From: Clostridia bacterium
Lineage (GTDB): Bacteria; Bacillota; Clostridia; Lachnospirales; Lachnospiraceae
Assembly (NCBI GenBank): GCA_910575625.1
Contig: CAJTFD010000016.1
Coordinates: forward strand, 1 to 64,000
Length of the DNA: 64,000 nucleotides
Reading direction: 5' to 3'
In this document: positions 1-8,677 of the stretch, piece by piece
Layout: each line of letters starts with the position of its first letter
Numbering within the stretch: the first letter of the stretch is position 1
Made by a program: the position numbers and the translations under genes
Notes under the pieces: model-generated
Told to the model about the DNA's origin: nothing
Seen by the model: only the letters and a program-made list of their open reading frames with translations
The model's database searches: none

Positions 1-112
1 CCGATGCCGCGAGGCATGGAAACCCCCTTGGAGACGACGAGGTAGATAGGGCAGAGGTGGGAGCATGGTAACATGTGGAGCTGACTGCTACTAATCGGGT
101 GAGGGTTTGACC
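1..112 (+). rRNA. 23S ribosomal RNA, 3' end (partial)
   Basis: The segment matches the conserved 3' terminus of bacterial 23S rRNA: the GACGACGAGGTAGATAGG stretch, the GGTAACATGTGGAGCTGAC stretch, and a terminal GAGGGTTTGACC. The 5' part lies outside the window. The exact 3' end is set at the terminal GACC by analogy. Only about 50 nt separate it from the first tRNA, so no 5S rRNA gene follows directly. Confidence 0.95.
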
Positions 113-162
113 AGACAATAGGAAAGTATCGTATATGCAGTTTTGAAGGTACGCAAAAGTAA

Positions 163-236
163 GGCCCAGTGGCTCAGTTGGTTAGAGCGCCGCCCTGTCA
201 CGGCGGAGGTCGAGAGTTCGAGTCTCTTCTGGGTCG
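163..236 (+). tRNA. tRNA-Asp (GTC)
   Basis: Cloverleaf with a 7-bp acceptor stem GGCCCAG/CTGGGTC, anticodon GTC in the loop CTGTCAC and T-loop GTTCGAGTC. No CCA is encoded. First of seven tRNAs that follow the 23S gene on the same strand. Confidence 0.97.
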
Positions 237-278
237 TTCCATACAGATTAGATATAGTTTGTATGAAGAAATAAAAAA

Positions 279-351
279 GGGATCTTAGCTCAGTTGGGAG
301 AGCATCTGCCTTACAAGCAGAGGGTCATAGGTTCGAGCCCTATAGGTCCCA
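279..351 (+). tRNA. tRNA-Val (TAC)
   Basis: Acceptor stem GGGATCT/AGGTCCC (one wobble pair), anticodon TAC in the loop CTTACAA, T-loop GTTCGAGCC. No encoded CCA. Confidence 0.97.
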
Positions 352-358
352 GTGATTT

Positions 359-431
359 GCCGATGTGGCTCAATTGGCAGAGCAGCTGATTTGTAATCAG
401 CAGGTTATCGGTTCGAGTCCGATCATCGGCT
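359..431 (+). tRNA. tRNA-Thr (TGT)
   Basis: Acceptor stem GCCGATG/CATCGGC, anticodon TGT in the loop TTTGTAA, T-loop GTTCGAGTC. It begins only 7 nt after tRNA-Val. Confidence 0.97.
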
Positions 432-448
432 TAAGGCAACACAAATAT

Positions 449-530
449 GGATGGATTCCCGAGTGGCCAAAGGGGGCAGACTGTAAATCTGTTGGCACCG
501 CCTTCGAAGGTTCGAATCCTTCTCCATCCA
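449..530 (+). tRNA. tRNA-Tyr (GTA)
   Basis: Class II tRNA with a long variable arm; acceptor stem GGATGGA/TCCATCC, anticodon GTA within CTGTAAA, T-loop GTTCGAATC. The long variable arm plus GTA anticodon identifies tyrosine. Confidence 0.97.
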
Positions 531-562
531 TTTAGAATCATTAGATTTTATTAATTATATAT

Positions 563-636
563 CGCGGGGTGGAGCAGTCTGGAAGCTCGTCGGGCTCATA
601 ACCCGAAGGTCGCAGGTTCAAATCCTGCCCCCGCTA
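563..636 (+). tRNA. initiator tRNA-fMet (CAT)
   Basis: Anticodon CAT sits on a stem with three consecutive G:C pairs (GGG/CCC), and the first acceptor position is an unpaired C opposite T. Both are hallmarks of the bacterial initiator rather than the elongator methionine tRNA. Confidence 0.95.
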
Positions 637-641
637 TTTAT

Positions 642-714
<73 letters not shown>

Positions 715-719
715 TTTTT

Positions 720-792
720 GGAGCATTAGCTCAGTTGGTAGAGCACTTGACTTTTAATCAAGTTGTCCGGGGTTCGAATCCCCGATGCTTCA
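720..792 (+). tRNA. tRNA-Lys (TTT)
   Basis: Acceptor stem GGAGCAT/ATGCTTC, anticodon TTT in the loop CTTTTAA, T-loop GTTCGAATC. Last of the seven-tRNA cluster; a terminator follows. A second lysine tRNA (CTT) lies at 10120. Confidence 0.97.
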
Positions 793-805
793 TGGATACT
801 ACAAA

Positions 806-840
806 ACAGTTCTGGAATATTTTTCAGAGCTGTTTTTTTA
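806..840 (+). terminator. Rho-independent terminator of the rRNA-tRNA operon
   Basis: A 9-bp stem ACAGTTCTG/CAGAGCTGT (one wobble pair) is followed by seven T residues, 13 nt after the last tRNA and before the CysQ-like gene. Confidence 0.85.
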
Positions 841-873
841 TGCATAACAATTTAAGGAGTGGAAGATTAAAAA

Positions 874-1653
874 ATGGATTTAAAAAAAGTATTGGACGTA
901 TCTAAGGACATCTCTATATGTGCAGGAAAAGCCATCCTGGAAATATACAATAAAGAAGAGTTGTGGCAGGTAGAATACAAAGAAGGAAATATGCCCTTGA
1001 CACTCGCAGATAAAAAGGCTCATGAGATCATCGCGGGAGAATTACAGGAAAAATTCCCCAGCTGTGCATTGCTCTCCGAGGAGGGAGAGGATGACAGAAA
1101 ACGCTTGGACAACCCTTATTGTTTCGTTGTGGATCCTTTAGACGGGACAAAAGAATTTATCAAGAAAAATGGACAGTTTACCGTCAATATCGCATTGTGC
1201 TACAAAGGTCGTCCAGTCACAGGTGCGATCTACGTGCCGGTGACTGGAGAATTGTATTATGCCGGAAAAGGATTGGGGGCTTATCTTGACAGAGGAAAAG
1301 AGACGACAAGGCTGCACGTCTCGGACCGCGTGGAAAACCCCAGGGTTGTGATGAGCAGTTCCCACGGCTGTGAGGAGATGGAACGTTTGCTGGAAAAATA
1401 TCATCTGACAGAGCTTGTACGCGTGGGAAGTTCGATCAAAGGCTGTATGATCGCTCGGGGTGACGCGGAGATCTATTACAGACACAATCCGACTATGGAG
1501 TGGGATACAGCGGCGATGCAGTGTATCGTGGAGGAGGCGGGAGCCATCTTCCGGCAGATGGATGACAGTGAGATGACCTACAACCGGCAGGACTGTGTGA
1601 ACCGGAAGGGATTTTATATCATCAACTGCCTGCAGAATAAACTGCAGGGATAG
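874..1653 (+). CDS. cysQ: CysQ-like 3'(2'),5'-bisphosphate nucleotidase
   Basis: A 259-residue member of the inositol monophosphatase/FIG superfamily. Metal-site motifs are present in order: LSEE at about 67-70, DPLDGTKEF at 87-95 and EWDTAA near 209. The DPLDGTKEF form is typical of CysQ, which removes the 3' phosphate from phosphoadenosine phosphate in sulfur metabolism, rather than of inositol phosphatases. The start is preceded by AAGGAGTGG, and the length fits the family. It is the first gene after the tRNA terminator; a radical SAM gene follows 20 nt later on the same strand. An inositol or other sugar phosphatase is the alternative; the family call is firm and the substrate is by homology. 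Confidence 0.88.
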   Translation: MDLKKVLDVSKDISICAGKAILEIYNKEELWQVEYKEGNMPLTLADKKAHEIIAGELQEKFPSCALLSEEGEDDRKRLDNPYCFVVDPLDGTKEFIKKNGQFTVNIALCYKGRPVTGAIYVPVTGELYYAGKGLGAYLDRGKETTRLHVSDRVENPRVVMSSSHGCEEMERLLEKYHLTELVRVGSSIKGCMIARGDAEIYYRHNPTMEWDTAAMQCIVEEAGAIFRQMDDSEMTYNRQDCVNRKGFYIINCLQNKLQG

Positions 1654-1673
1654 GAGGGGGAAAGGTCGTTTAT

Positions 1674-3356
1674 ATGAAAAATATCGTCCTGGCGGCTATC
1701 AACGCGAAATATATCCATTCCAATCTGGCTATACACAGCCTGCGCGCGTATGCCGTCCAGGCTGAGGAAGAGATGCAGGCGATACAGATCAGGGAATATA
1801 CCATCAACCAGCCTTTTGCCGATATTTTAAAGGATATCTATAAGAGCCAGCCAGGGTTTCTGGGATTATCCTGTTATATCTGGAATCGGTCTCTGGTGGA
1901 TAGTTTACTCGTTGAGATCCGTAAAATCCTCCCAGAGACATGGATCTGGGTAGGCGGGCCGGAGGTCACCTATGATGCCGTCCGCTATCTGGAAGACCAT
2001 CCTGCGGTCGATGGAGTGATACGGGGCGAGGGGGAAGCCTCTTTGCTGGGATTGCTCAGACATTTTCAGGCGGGAAATCCTGTGGATGAGCTTTTATCCG
2101 TCCCTGGGCTCACGCTGCGGCATGGGGAGGATATCTGCGATACAGGCAGTCGGGAGCTTTTGGATATGGATGAACTGCCCTTTCCGTATTATGACCTGTG
2201 GGATTTTGCGAACCGTATCATCTATTATGAGAGCAGCCGGGGATGCCCTTTTTCCTGCAGCTATTGTCTGTCGTCTCTGGATAAAAAACTGCGTTTCCGA
2301 AATCTGGAGCTGGTGAAAAAGGAATTGCTTTTTTTTATCGAACAGAAAGTCCCTCAGGTGAAATTTGTGGACCGGACGTTTAACTGTGACCGGCAGCGGG
2401 TTCTGGAGATATGGAGATTTCTGGCAGAGCACGACCAAGGTGTGACGAATTTCCATTTTGAGATCGGGGCGGATCTGCTGGGGTCGGAGGAGATTGCCTG
2501 TATGCGAGGGATGCGCCCTGGACTGATCCAGCTGGAGATCGGTGTCCAGTCCACGAATCCAGATACGATCCGTGAGATACACAGGAGAACAGATCTTGCA
2601 AAATTGAGGAGTAATGTGGAGCAGATCCGGCAGGGCAGGAATATACACCAGCATCTGGATCTGATCGCAGGGCTTCCCTGTGAGGGCTATGAGAGTTTTG
2701 CCCAGTCTTTTGACCAAGTATATCGGATGTATCCCCAGCAGATCCAGCTTGGCTTTCTGAAGGTCCTGAAGGGCTCCAGGATGGAACGTATGGCTGAAAG
2801 CTATGGTTGTGTCTATATGGACAGGGAACCTTACGAAGTGTTGAAGACAAAGTGGATCTCCTATGAAGAGATACTTGCTCTGAAACGGGTGGAGGAGATG
2901 GTGGAGATCTATTACAACAGCGGACAGTTCTGCCGGACCCTGGCGCTGCTGGAGGGGATGTTTTCGTCACCGTTTGCCCTCTATCAAAGTCTGGGGGATT
3001 TTTATGAGGAAAAAGGATATGGAGGGATCTCACACTCTCGGCTGCACAGGTATGATGTATTGCTGGAATTTCTGGAATCGTGGGGACGGGAGCAGGCAGG
3101 CCCCTCCCGGGAGGCGCTGATCGAAGCCATGACCGTTGATCTGTACAGCCGTGAGAACTTAAAGAGCCGCCCTGCATGGATGAAAGGACAGGAACCCTGG
3201 CAGAAGTCTATCCGTGCGTATATACGCAGGGAAGGGCTGCCGAAGACCGTCCACATAGAAGTGTTATCCCGGGAGATCTTGTTCTTTGACTATCGGTACA
3301 GGGATCCGCTGACGAACAATGTCCGTGCTGTCTCTCTTACATCTTTAGACATATGA
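1674..3356 (+). CDS. B12-binding-domain radical SAM protein with DUF4080-like C-terminus
   Basis: Residues 1-130 look like a cobalamin-binding Rossmann domain (WVGGPEVTY, DGVIRGEGE). The radical SAM cluster motif CxxxCxxC is C191, C195 and C198 in RGCPFSCSYC, followed by a radical SAM barrel with GVQSTNPDTIREIHR. The last ~200 residues match the layout of class B proteins carrying DUF4080. Such enzymes usually methylate unactivated carbons or rearrange tRNA or small-molecule substrates, but the substrate here is unknown. It starts 20 nt after the CysQ-like gene, with a GGAGGGGGAAAGG ribosome site. The family is very common in Lachnospiraceae. The domain call is secure; the function is open. 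Confidence 0.88.
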   Translation: MKNIVLAAINAKYIHSNLAIHSLRAYAVQAEEEMQAIQIREYTINQPFADILKDIYKSQPGFLGLSCYIWNRSLVDSLLVEIRKILPETWIWVGGPEVTYDAVRYLEDHPAVDGVIRGEGEASLLGLLRHFQAGNPVDELLSVPGLTLRHGEDICDTGSRELLDMDELPFPYYDLWDFANRIIYYESSRGCPFSCSYCLSSLDKKLRFRNLELVKKELLFFIEQKVPQVKFVDRTFNCDRQRVLEIWRFLAEHDQGVTNFHFEIGADLLGSEEIACMRGMRPGLIQLEIGVQSTNPDTIREIHRRTDLAKLRSNVEQIRQGRNIHQHLDLIAGLPCEGYESFAQSFDQVYRMYPQQIQLGFLKVLKGSRMERMAESYGCVYMDREPYEVLKTKWISYEEILALKRVEEMVEIYYNSGQFCRTLALLEGMFSSPFALYQSLGDFYEEKGYGGISHSRLHRYDVLLEFLESWGREQAGPSREALIEAMTVDLYSRENLKSRPAWMKGQEPWQKSIRAYIRREGLPKTVHIEVLSREILFFDYRYRDPLTNNVRAVSLTSLDI

Positions 3357-3491
3357 CCTGATTTTTTTAAAATTTTTTCTATCTTGTTCCATTAAATGAC
3401 AAATTCTGTCCCAGATGCCTGTTACAATGGACAGAGCAGCAAGAGGAATGCCAGCGGAGGGAAATTACGGGAACGTAAGAAAGGGAGCGGC

Positions 3492-3782
3492 ATGAAACAA
3501 CTGATAGAGAAGATAATCAAAACAGGAATGGAACAGTTTATGGATAAGACCCGGGCTGAGTTAAAGAGCCAGGATAATGTTTATCTAAAAGATATGAGAG
3601 ATACTGCTTATCTGGAACAGAGGTACATGGAACTGGATCTGTCAAAGAAACAGAGAATGATCATTGGAGATTACATCGCCTGTATGCAGACTGCCAATAA
3701 CCGTTATGTAGATATATCATACATTGCAGGCATCATGGATGCCGTCAGATGTTTGTCTTCCTGGGGTAGCTTAAAGATTTAA
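3492..3782 (+). CDS. small hypothetical helical protein
   Basis: About 96 residues, no recognised domain. It is charged and probably all-helical, with MDKTRAELK and QRMIIGDYIACMQ segments and no signal or membrane segment. An upstream in-frame ATG at 3396 would give 128 residues, but ATG 3492 has the better ribosome site (AAGAAAGGGAGCGG), so the shorter form is preferred. It is followed by a very strong terminator and convergent with the epimerase gene. Its C-terminal ...DAVRCLSSWG segment has no motif I know. Confidence 0.6.
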   Translation: MKQLIEKIIKTGMEQFMDKTRAELKSQDNVYLKDMRDTAYLEQRYMELDLSKKQRMIIGDYIACMQTANNRYVDISYIAGIMDAVRCLSSWGSLKI

Positions 3783-3828
3783 ATAAGGGAAAAGCACAAG
3801 GTTTTCCTGACGCTGGCTGTTTTAAAGT

Positions 3829-3876
3829 GCAATATATGGATAAGGGCTGCTGTTATCCATATATTGCTTTTTTTTT
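3829..3876 (+). terminator. strong intrinsic terminator
   Basis: A perfect 15-bp stem (GCAATATATGGATAA at 3829-3843 with its complement at 3853-3867), a 9-nt loop and then nine T residues. It ends the gene at 3492. On the minus strand it lies directly after the stop codon of the epimerase gene, so it may serve both convergent genes. Confidence 0.92.
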
Positions 3877-4928
3877 CAGTCCTGCAGTAAAGAAAGTGTC
3901 TGTCTGATCCCGGATTGGATCGTCTGCCGGGGGATCCAGCCCAATTTTTTAAGTTTTGCAGCATCCAGGACGGCCCGGGTGGCTTTGGAGTAGCCTGCGG
4001 TCTCGACGGCGTCGGGGAGTTCATAGACGACTTTTGTGCCGGCACAGTCTGCGATCAGTCCAGCCAGGTCCTTTAGGGTGATGTCTGAAGCGGGGTCAGC
4101 CACGTTGTAGGCTTCTCCGTTTTCACCGTACAGGAGGATGTGTAAAATGGCCGAGACTGCGTCCCCCACATAGGTATAGGAATAATATTGGCCTCCCAGG
4201 CTCTTCAGCACGATGTCTTCCCGGGCGATGCCTTTTTTGAGGAATTGGGCCAGGGCTTTGGAGTCGGAGGCGAGCATGGTGGGGCCGTAGACCCGGGACA
4301 GGCGCAGGATCACGGCGTCCATGGATCTCTGGCTGATATATGCCTGACAGAGGGACTCCCCGGCGCGTTTGCTCTCTGGATATCCGGCGCGCAGGGTGTT
4401 GCAGTCGATGTAGCCGCAGTCCTTTTCGCCGAAATAAAGATCCGGGTCGTTGTTTTCCCCATAGATCTCCACGGAGGAGAGGAAGACGAAACGTCTGCAT
4501 CTGATCTTGTCGGCCAGGTCCAACAGATGGGTGGTGCCGATGATGTTTGTCAATATAGTCCCGATCGGGTCGGTGGCGTAGGCGACTGGATGTGTGTTGC
4601 TGGCACCGTGGATCACATAGTCTGCGTGGAATGGGGGGAGGGTCAGTTCTTGGTTGATATCCTGGGAGAAATATTGGAAATCTTCCCGGTCCCAATAAGG
4701 GGCAAAACGGGCCCGGGCCCTCTCCTCGCTGCGGCTGATGGCGTAGATTTTGCAGTCCAGGCTGTGCAGTTGGTTTTTTGCCATCAAAAGGTCGATGAGA
4801 TAGCTTCCGATCATCCCTGTGGCTCCGGAGATGAGGACGGAGCTGTCTTTGAGTTTTTCCCAGGGGAGGGGCAGGGCGGCATAGGCTTCGATCTCTTTTA
4901 GGTATTCTCTGTTCTGAGTAGGGTCCAT
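3876..4928 (-). CDS. NAD-dependent epimerase/dehydratase (extended SDR)
   Basis: A 350-residue extended short-chain dehydrogenase. The Rossmann nucleotide motif GATGMIGSYL lies near residue 35, a catalytic Ser-Tyr-Lys set is suggested by FLSSVEIYG and YPESKRAGE, and the C-terminal half contains YVGDAVSAIL and ALLD-type sugar-nucleotide elements. Members oxidise and re-reduce or dehydrate nucleotide sugars at C4. It lies 28 nt downstream of the IspD/TarI-like cytidylyltransferase on the minus strand, and IspD-like plus SDR pairs often supply CDP-activated polyols or sugars for wall or surface polymers. The exact substrate cannot be read from the sequence. Start codon chosen because AAAGGAAAATCC precedes it. 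Confidence 0.8.
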   Translation of the reverse strand: MDPTQNREYLKEIEAYAALPLPWEKLKDSSVLISGATGMIGSYLIDLLMAKNQLHSLDCKIYAISRSEERARARFAPYWDREDFQYFSQDINQELTLPPFHADYVIHGASNTHPVAYATDPIGTILTNIIGTTHLLDLADKIRCRRFVFLSSVEIYGENNDPDLYFGEKDCGYIDCNTLRAGYPESKRAGESLCQAYISQRSMDAVILRLSRVYGPTMLASDSKALAQFLKKGIAREDIVLKSLGGQYYSYTYVGDAVSAILHILLYGENGEAYNVADPASDITLKDLAGLIADCAGTKVVYELPDAVETAGYSKATRAVLDAAKLKKLGWIPRQTIQSGIRQTLSLLQD

Positions 4929-4956
4929 TGGATTTTCCTTTCTGTGGTTGTTTTGA

Positions 4957-5673
4957 TCATTTTAACCATTCGGCGTTCTCGGATTTAAGGAAGGCTTTGA
5001 ACATCTCCAGGTCGTCTTTGGTGGTCAGTTTTATATTGCGCTCGGAACCGGCGGCGAAGTAGAGGCGTTCACCCAGTTCCACCATCATGGTGTTGGTGTA
5101 GGAGGAACCGTGGATGCCGATCCCTTTTTCAAAGGCCAGATGGTAGGAGCTGTCCAGTTTTCCAAATTTATAGGCTTGGGGTGTGGATACCCGCCGCAGG
5201 GACTCCCGTGGGATGTATCGTGTGGTGGAGATCTCGTCGTCCATCAGGAAGATCTGCTCGTTGTAGGGGAGGGCCGTCACACCGTTGCCGTACTGCTCGC
5301 ATTTGATGATCACATCGGATAGGACGGAGGCTTCGATCAGGGGACGGATTCCGTCATGGATGATGACCGTGTCGTCGGGGGCGCAGATATCTTCCAGGAA
5401 AAATATGCCGTTCCTTATGGATTCCTGTCCGGATCCTCCGCCGGAGACCACCCATTTTAACTTGGTGATGTTAAACTGTCGGGCGTAGGCCCAGAGGATG
5501 TCATGCCAACCGTCGATGCAGACGGTCAGGATCGCGTCGATCTGGGGATGGGCCTGGAAGCTCTCCAGTGTGTAGATGATCACGGGTTTGTTGTAGACAT
5601 TCAGAAATTGTTTGGGGATCTCCTGTCCCATGCGCTGTCCGGATCCCCCGGCCAGGATCAATGCTACGTTCAT
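4957..5673 (-). CDS. IspD/TarI-type CTP:polyol-phosphate cytidylyltransferase
   Basis: A 238-residue nucleotidyltransferase with the IspD-family signature LAGGSGQRMGQEIPKQF at the N-terminus, HDGIRPLI in the middle and STPQAYKF downstream. The family transfers CMP from CTP onto methylerythritol phosphate (IspD) or ribitol 5-phosphate (TarI). The ATG overlaps the stop codon of the upstream GTPase-NYN gene (ATGA), so translation is probably coupled; the epimerase follows 28 nt later. Neighbourhood with an extended SDR favours a polyol or surface-polymer role, but housekeeping IspD remains possible. A search for a second IspD in the genome would decide. Confidence 0.8.
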   Translation of the reverse strand: MNVALILAGGSGQRMGQEIPKQFLNVYNKPVIIYTLESFQAHPQIDAILTVCIDGWHDILWAYARQFNITKLKWVVSGGGSGQESIRNGIFFLEDICAPDDTVIIHDGIRPLIEASVLSDVIIKCEQYGNGVTALPYNEQIFLMDDEISTTRYIPRESLRRVSTPQAYKFGKLDSSYHLAFEKGIGIHGSSYTNTMMVELGERLYFAAGSERNIKLTTKDDLEMFKAFLKSENAEWLK

Positions 5674-8357
5674 TTCTTTTTCCTCTCTTTCCTCACTCTG
5701 TCGGACCTGCCTTTTTTGGGCTGTCTGCCCAGACGGATATCTTCCATGGTGTTGGCCAGCTCGTCGTCCAGGTAGTTGAACAGGTAGTTCTTGCTGTTTT
5801 TCCGCTTATCCAGGTATTCGCTGCGGAGACGGAGTTCTATCTGCCTGATCTCTTCTTTTAAGTCGCGGGCGGAGAGCAGGCGGCATCCCTGGCCCCGTAT
5901 GATGATCTGCTCCAGGGCATCGGAGGTGGCCACGGTCACCTGATGGGTCTTTCCGATCTCGTGGGCGGTCTTTTCGATGTACTGGTCCGCAGTCTCAGCT
6001 TCTTTCGTGTATACGATGTGGATATTGTGGTACTTGAAGATTTCCCGGTTGTTCCCCGGGACTTTGTAGGCGTCGAAGACTAGGATCAGGGTGCATCTGA
6101 CATAGCCCTGGTAATTGCTCAGGATGTCCATGAGCTTGTCCCGCGCCGCGCTCAGGTCTGTCTCCGCCAGGGCGCTCAGTTCTTCCCAGGCGAAGATGAT
6201 GTTATAGCCGTCCACGAGCAGATAGTCGTCTGGATCATCGTTTTTGGGATTTTTTTCTGGTCTGTATCTGGGCGGTCTTTCCGGGAGGGTGTCCTGGGGC
6301 GGTCTGTTATTGTATGATCTGGAGGGGAGATCTTTTTGTATGGGGCCGTAGGTCCGCTGGAAGATCTCCTCCAGTTCATCGTTCAGCAGGAGGGATGTCC
6401 CCCGGGGTGCAGGAGTTTTTTTTTCTCCCGGTGTTTCTGGTGTTAAGGTCAGGCTGCTGTGTATGTGCATGTGCTCCTCGACCTGATCCCAGCTGACTGG
6501 ATGTCCTGCTCCGTGGCTGCAGAATATGGAGCCGGTGGGATTTTCCGCGTCCTGTTCTGAGTCGTATCCGAAGGAGTCTATGACTTCTTCCGGGTTATGA
6601 CAGGGGCGGTAGCCCATCCAGGTGCAGTAGAGCCGTCCCAGCCCTTTTGTGTAGGCGGCCACCTGTGTCTGGTAGTCCTGTATGGAGATGGCCGGTACGC
6701 GGCCGGAGAGGACGGACATCTCGCCCTCGGGCTGGGGCGGCTCGAGATCGCCGCCCATCCGTTGGATATCGGACATGGCTCTGCCGATGTCCGTCTCCGG
6801 CACTTCCAGGCGGAAGGTGTACCAGGGCTCCAGGAGGACGCTGTCGGCTTTTTTTAATCCTTGCCGGACGGCCCGGTAGGTGGCCTCCCGGAAATCGCCG
6901 CCCTCTGTGTGTTTCAGATGTGCTCTCCCGGCTGTCAGCGTGATCTTCATGTCGGTGATCGGGGAGCCGGTGAGGACGCCGGGGTGTTCCCGTTCCATCA
7001 GATGGGTCAGGATCAGGTTCTGCCAGTTTTTATCCAGGTCGTCCTCGCTGACGATCGTGGAAAAAGTCAGGCCGCTGCCGGGTCCTCCCGGTTCCAGCAG
7101 GAGGTGGACTTCCGCGTAATGGCGCAGGGGTTCGAAATGCCCCACGCCCTCCACGGGGGCTTTGATCGTTTCCTTGTAGAGGACATTTCCGGTGCCGAAT
7201 TCCACGGGGATGTGGAAACGTTCTTGTATCAGGTCTTTCAGGATCTCAATCTGGATCTGGCCCATGACGTGGGCGTGTATTTCCTGAAGGCGTTCATCCC
7301 AGACGATGGAGAGCTGGGGTTCTTCTTCTTCCAGCTGGCGCAGATTCAGCAGCATCTCGTGGACATCACAGGAGTCGGGCAGCCGGATCTGATAGGTCAG
7401 CGCGGGCTGCAGGATGGGCCTGTCCGCGCCTGGTTCAAAGCCCAGCCCCTGGCCGGGAAATGTCCGGGTCAGCCCGGTCACAGCACAGATGGTCCCGGCA
7501 TCGGCTTTCTGGACTGCTTCATAGCGGCTGCCGGAGTAGATGCGTATCTGGTTGATCTTTTCATCATTTATGCTCTTGCGGGGTTCGATGGAGCCGCCGG
7601 TGATCTTTAGGTGGGTCAGGCGGTTGCCCTGGGCGTCGCGGGTGATCTTATAGACCCGTGCGCCGAACGCGTCGGGGTAGACACAAGGGCGGGTGTATCG
7701 GTCCAGGCCCTCCAGGAATCTATCGATCCCTTCCAGCTTCAGTGCACTCCCGAAGTAGCAGGGGAAAGTTTTCCGAGCGGTTATCAGGCGGGCGATGCTG
7801 GTCTTTTTTAAAAACCCATCTTCCAGGTACTCGTCCATGGCCTCTTCCTCACAAGTGGCCAGATCCTCCATCAGGCTTTCTCGATCTTTTGTAAAATCTA
7901 TACAGTTCTCATCTAATTTTTCCTTTAACTGATCTAAAAGGGTGTCCTTGTCGGCCCCCGGCTGGTCCATCTTGTTGACGAACAAGAAGACCGGGATCTG
8001 GTAAGTCTCCAGCAGGTTCCACAGGGTCCGTGTGTGGCCCTGGATGCCGTCGGCCCCGTTGATGATGAGTATCCCGTAGTCCAATACCTGCAGGGTGCGC
8101 TCCATCTCGGCTGAAAAGTCCACGTGTCCCGGAGTATCTAATAAGGTGATATCCGATGTCTCCGTGTGGATATGGGCCTGCTTGGAGAAGATCGTGATCC
8201 CCCGGGCTTTCTCCAGCTCATGTGTGTCCAGGAAGGCATCCTGGTTATCGACCCTTCCCAGCTTCTGGATCTCGCCGTTTGCGTACAGCATCCCTTCTGA
8301 TAATGTTGTCTTCCCCGCGTCTACATGGGCCAGGATACCCAGGACGATCTTTTTCAT
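5670..8357 (-). CDS. TetM/EF-G-like ribosome GTPase fused to a NYN (YacP/Rae1-like) nuclease domain
   Basis: About 895 residues. The N-terminus has the translation GTPase motifs AHVDAGKTT (9-17), DTPGHVDF and NKMD, followed by EF-G domains II-V as in TetM/TetO ribosome-protection proteins. After a proline- and charge-rich linker (about 640-705), residues ~710-845 form a NYN/PIN-like domain beginning DDYLLVDGYN, with Asp near 716, 762, 791 and 813 retained, so the nuclease site looks intact. The tail is very basic (ends KERKKK). Start set at ATG 8357, with AGGGAG 9 nt upstream, rather than the longer reading from 8453. In B. subtilis the related Rae1 cleaves mRNA in the ribosomal A site. Similar fusions occur in Clostridia; tetracycline resistance should not be assumed. 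Confidence 0.88.
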   Translation of the reverse strand: MKKIVLGILAHVDAGKTTLSEGMLYANGEIQKLGRVDNQDAFLDTHELEKARGITIFSKQAHIHTETSDITLLDTPGHVDFSAEMERTLQVLDYGILIINGADGIQGHTRTLWNLLETYQIPVFLFVNKMDQPGADKDTLLDQLKEKLDENCIDFTKDRESLMEDLATCEEEAMDEYLEDGFLKKTSIARLITARKTFPCYFGSALKLEGIDRFLEGLDRYTRPCVYPDAFGARVYKITRDAQGNRLTHLKITGGSIEPRKSINDEKINQIRIYSGSRYEAVQKADAGTICAVTGLTRTFPGQGLGFEPGADRPILQPALTYQIRLPDSCDVHEMLLNLRQLEEEEPQLSIVWDERLQEIHAHVMGQIQIEILKDLIQERFHIPVEFGTGNVLYKETIKAPVEGVGHFEPLRHYAEVHLLLEPGGPGSGLTFSTIVSEDDLDKNWQNLILTHLMEREHPGVLTGSPITDMKITLTAGRAHLKHTEGGDFREATYRAVRQGLKKADSVLLEPWYTFRLEVPETDIGRAMSDIQRMGGDLEPPQPEGEMSVLSGRVPAISIQDYQTQVAAYTKGLGRLYCTWMGYRPCHNPEEVIDSFGYDSEQDAENPTGSIFCSHGAGHPVSWDQVEEHMHIHSSLTLTPETPGEKKTPAPRGTSLLLNDELEEIFQRTYGPIQKDLPSRSYNNRPPQDTLPERPPRYRPEKNPKNDDPDDYLLVDGYNIIFAWEELSALAETDLSAARDKLMDILSNYQGYVRCTLILVFDAYKVPGNNREIFKYHNIHIVYTKEAETADQYIEKTAHEIGKTHQVTVATSDALEQIIIRGQGCRLLSARDLKEEIRQIELRLRSEYLDKRKNSKNYLFNYLDDELANTMEDIRLGRQPKKGRSDRVRKERKKK

Positions 8358-8481
8358 AGTGTAGGACTCCCTGTCGTTGGTTTTTATAGCCATATCTGCA
8401 AAACAGACGTATCGCTTTAAGGATATTATAAAGGATTTTTCATAAGAAAACAATGGCGGGATATCATCTATAGATGGTGTA

Positions 8482-8498
8482 TGTCGACATGTGTCGAT
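8482..8498 (+). promoter_or_regulatory. tandem 0A-like boxes
   Basis: TGTCGAC (8482-8488), a 3-nt gap, then TGTCGAT (8492-8498). Each differs at the last base from the Spo0A box TGTCGAA, and the 10-bp repeat spacing equals the tandem arrangement seen for Spo0A DNA binding. The site lies in the divergent gap between the GTPase-NYN gene and the Spo0A output-domain gene. Confidence 0.5.
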
Positions 8499-8677
8499 AT
8501 GAGTAGAGTAAACGCAATTTGTATCTGGTATTCTAGTTTTTTTGTCTGGGATATTAATATTATTTTAACCGTTTGGAAATCAGCCAGACATGTCAATAAT
8601 ATAAGGAAGGATATCAGATCAGAGAGGGCGTATTCTGGATGGTTAACAGTAAATTTTTATTTGACAAGGAGGTTTTT

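Noticed and set aside
4188..4901. 237-codon plus-strand frame opposite the epimerase
   Set aside because: Complement of a conserved SDR gene; composition typical of an antisense shadow.
6861..7610. 249-codon plus-strand frame inside the GTPase-NYN gene
   Set aside because: It is antisense to well-conserved EF-G domains, has no ribosome site and shows no motif.
5670..8357. Tetracycline-resistance (tetM/tetO) gene
   Set aside because: The protein is ~250 residues longer, carries a nuclease domain and lies in a core operon, so resistance cannot be inferred from similarity to ribosome-protection proteins.
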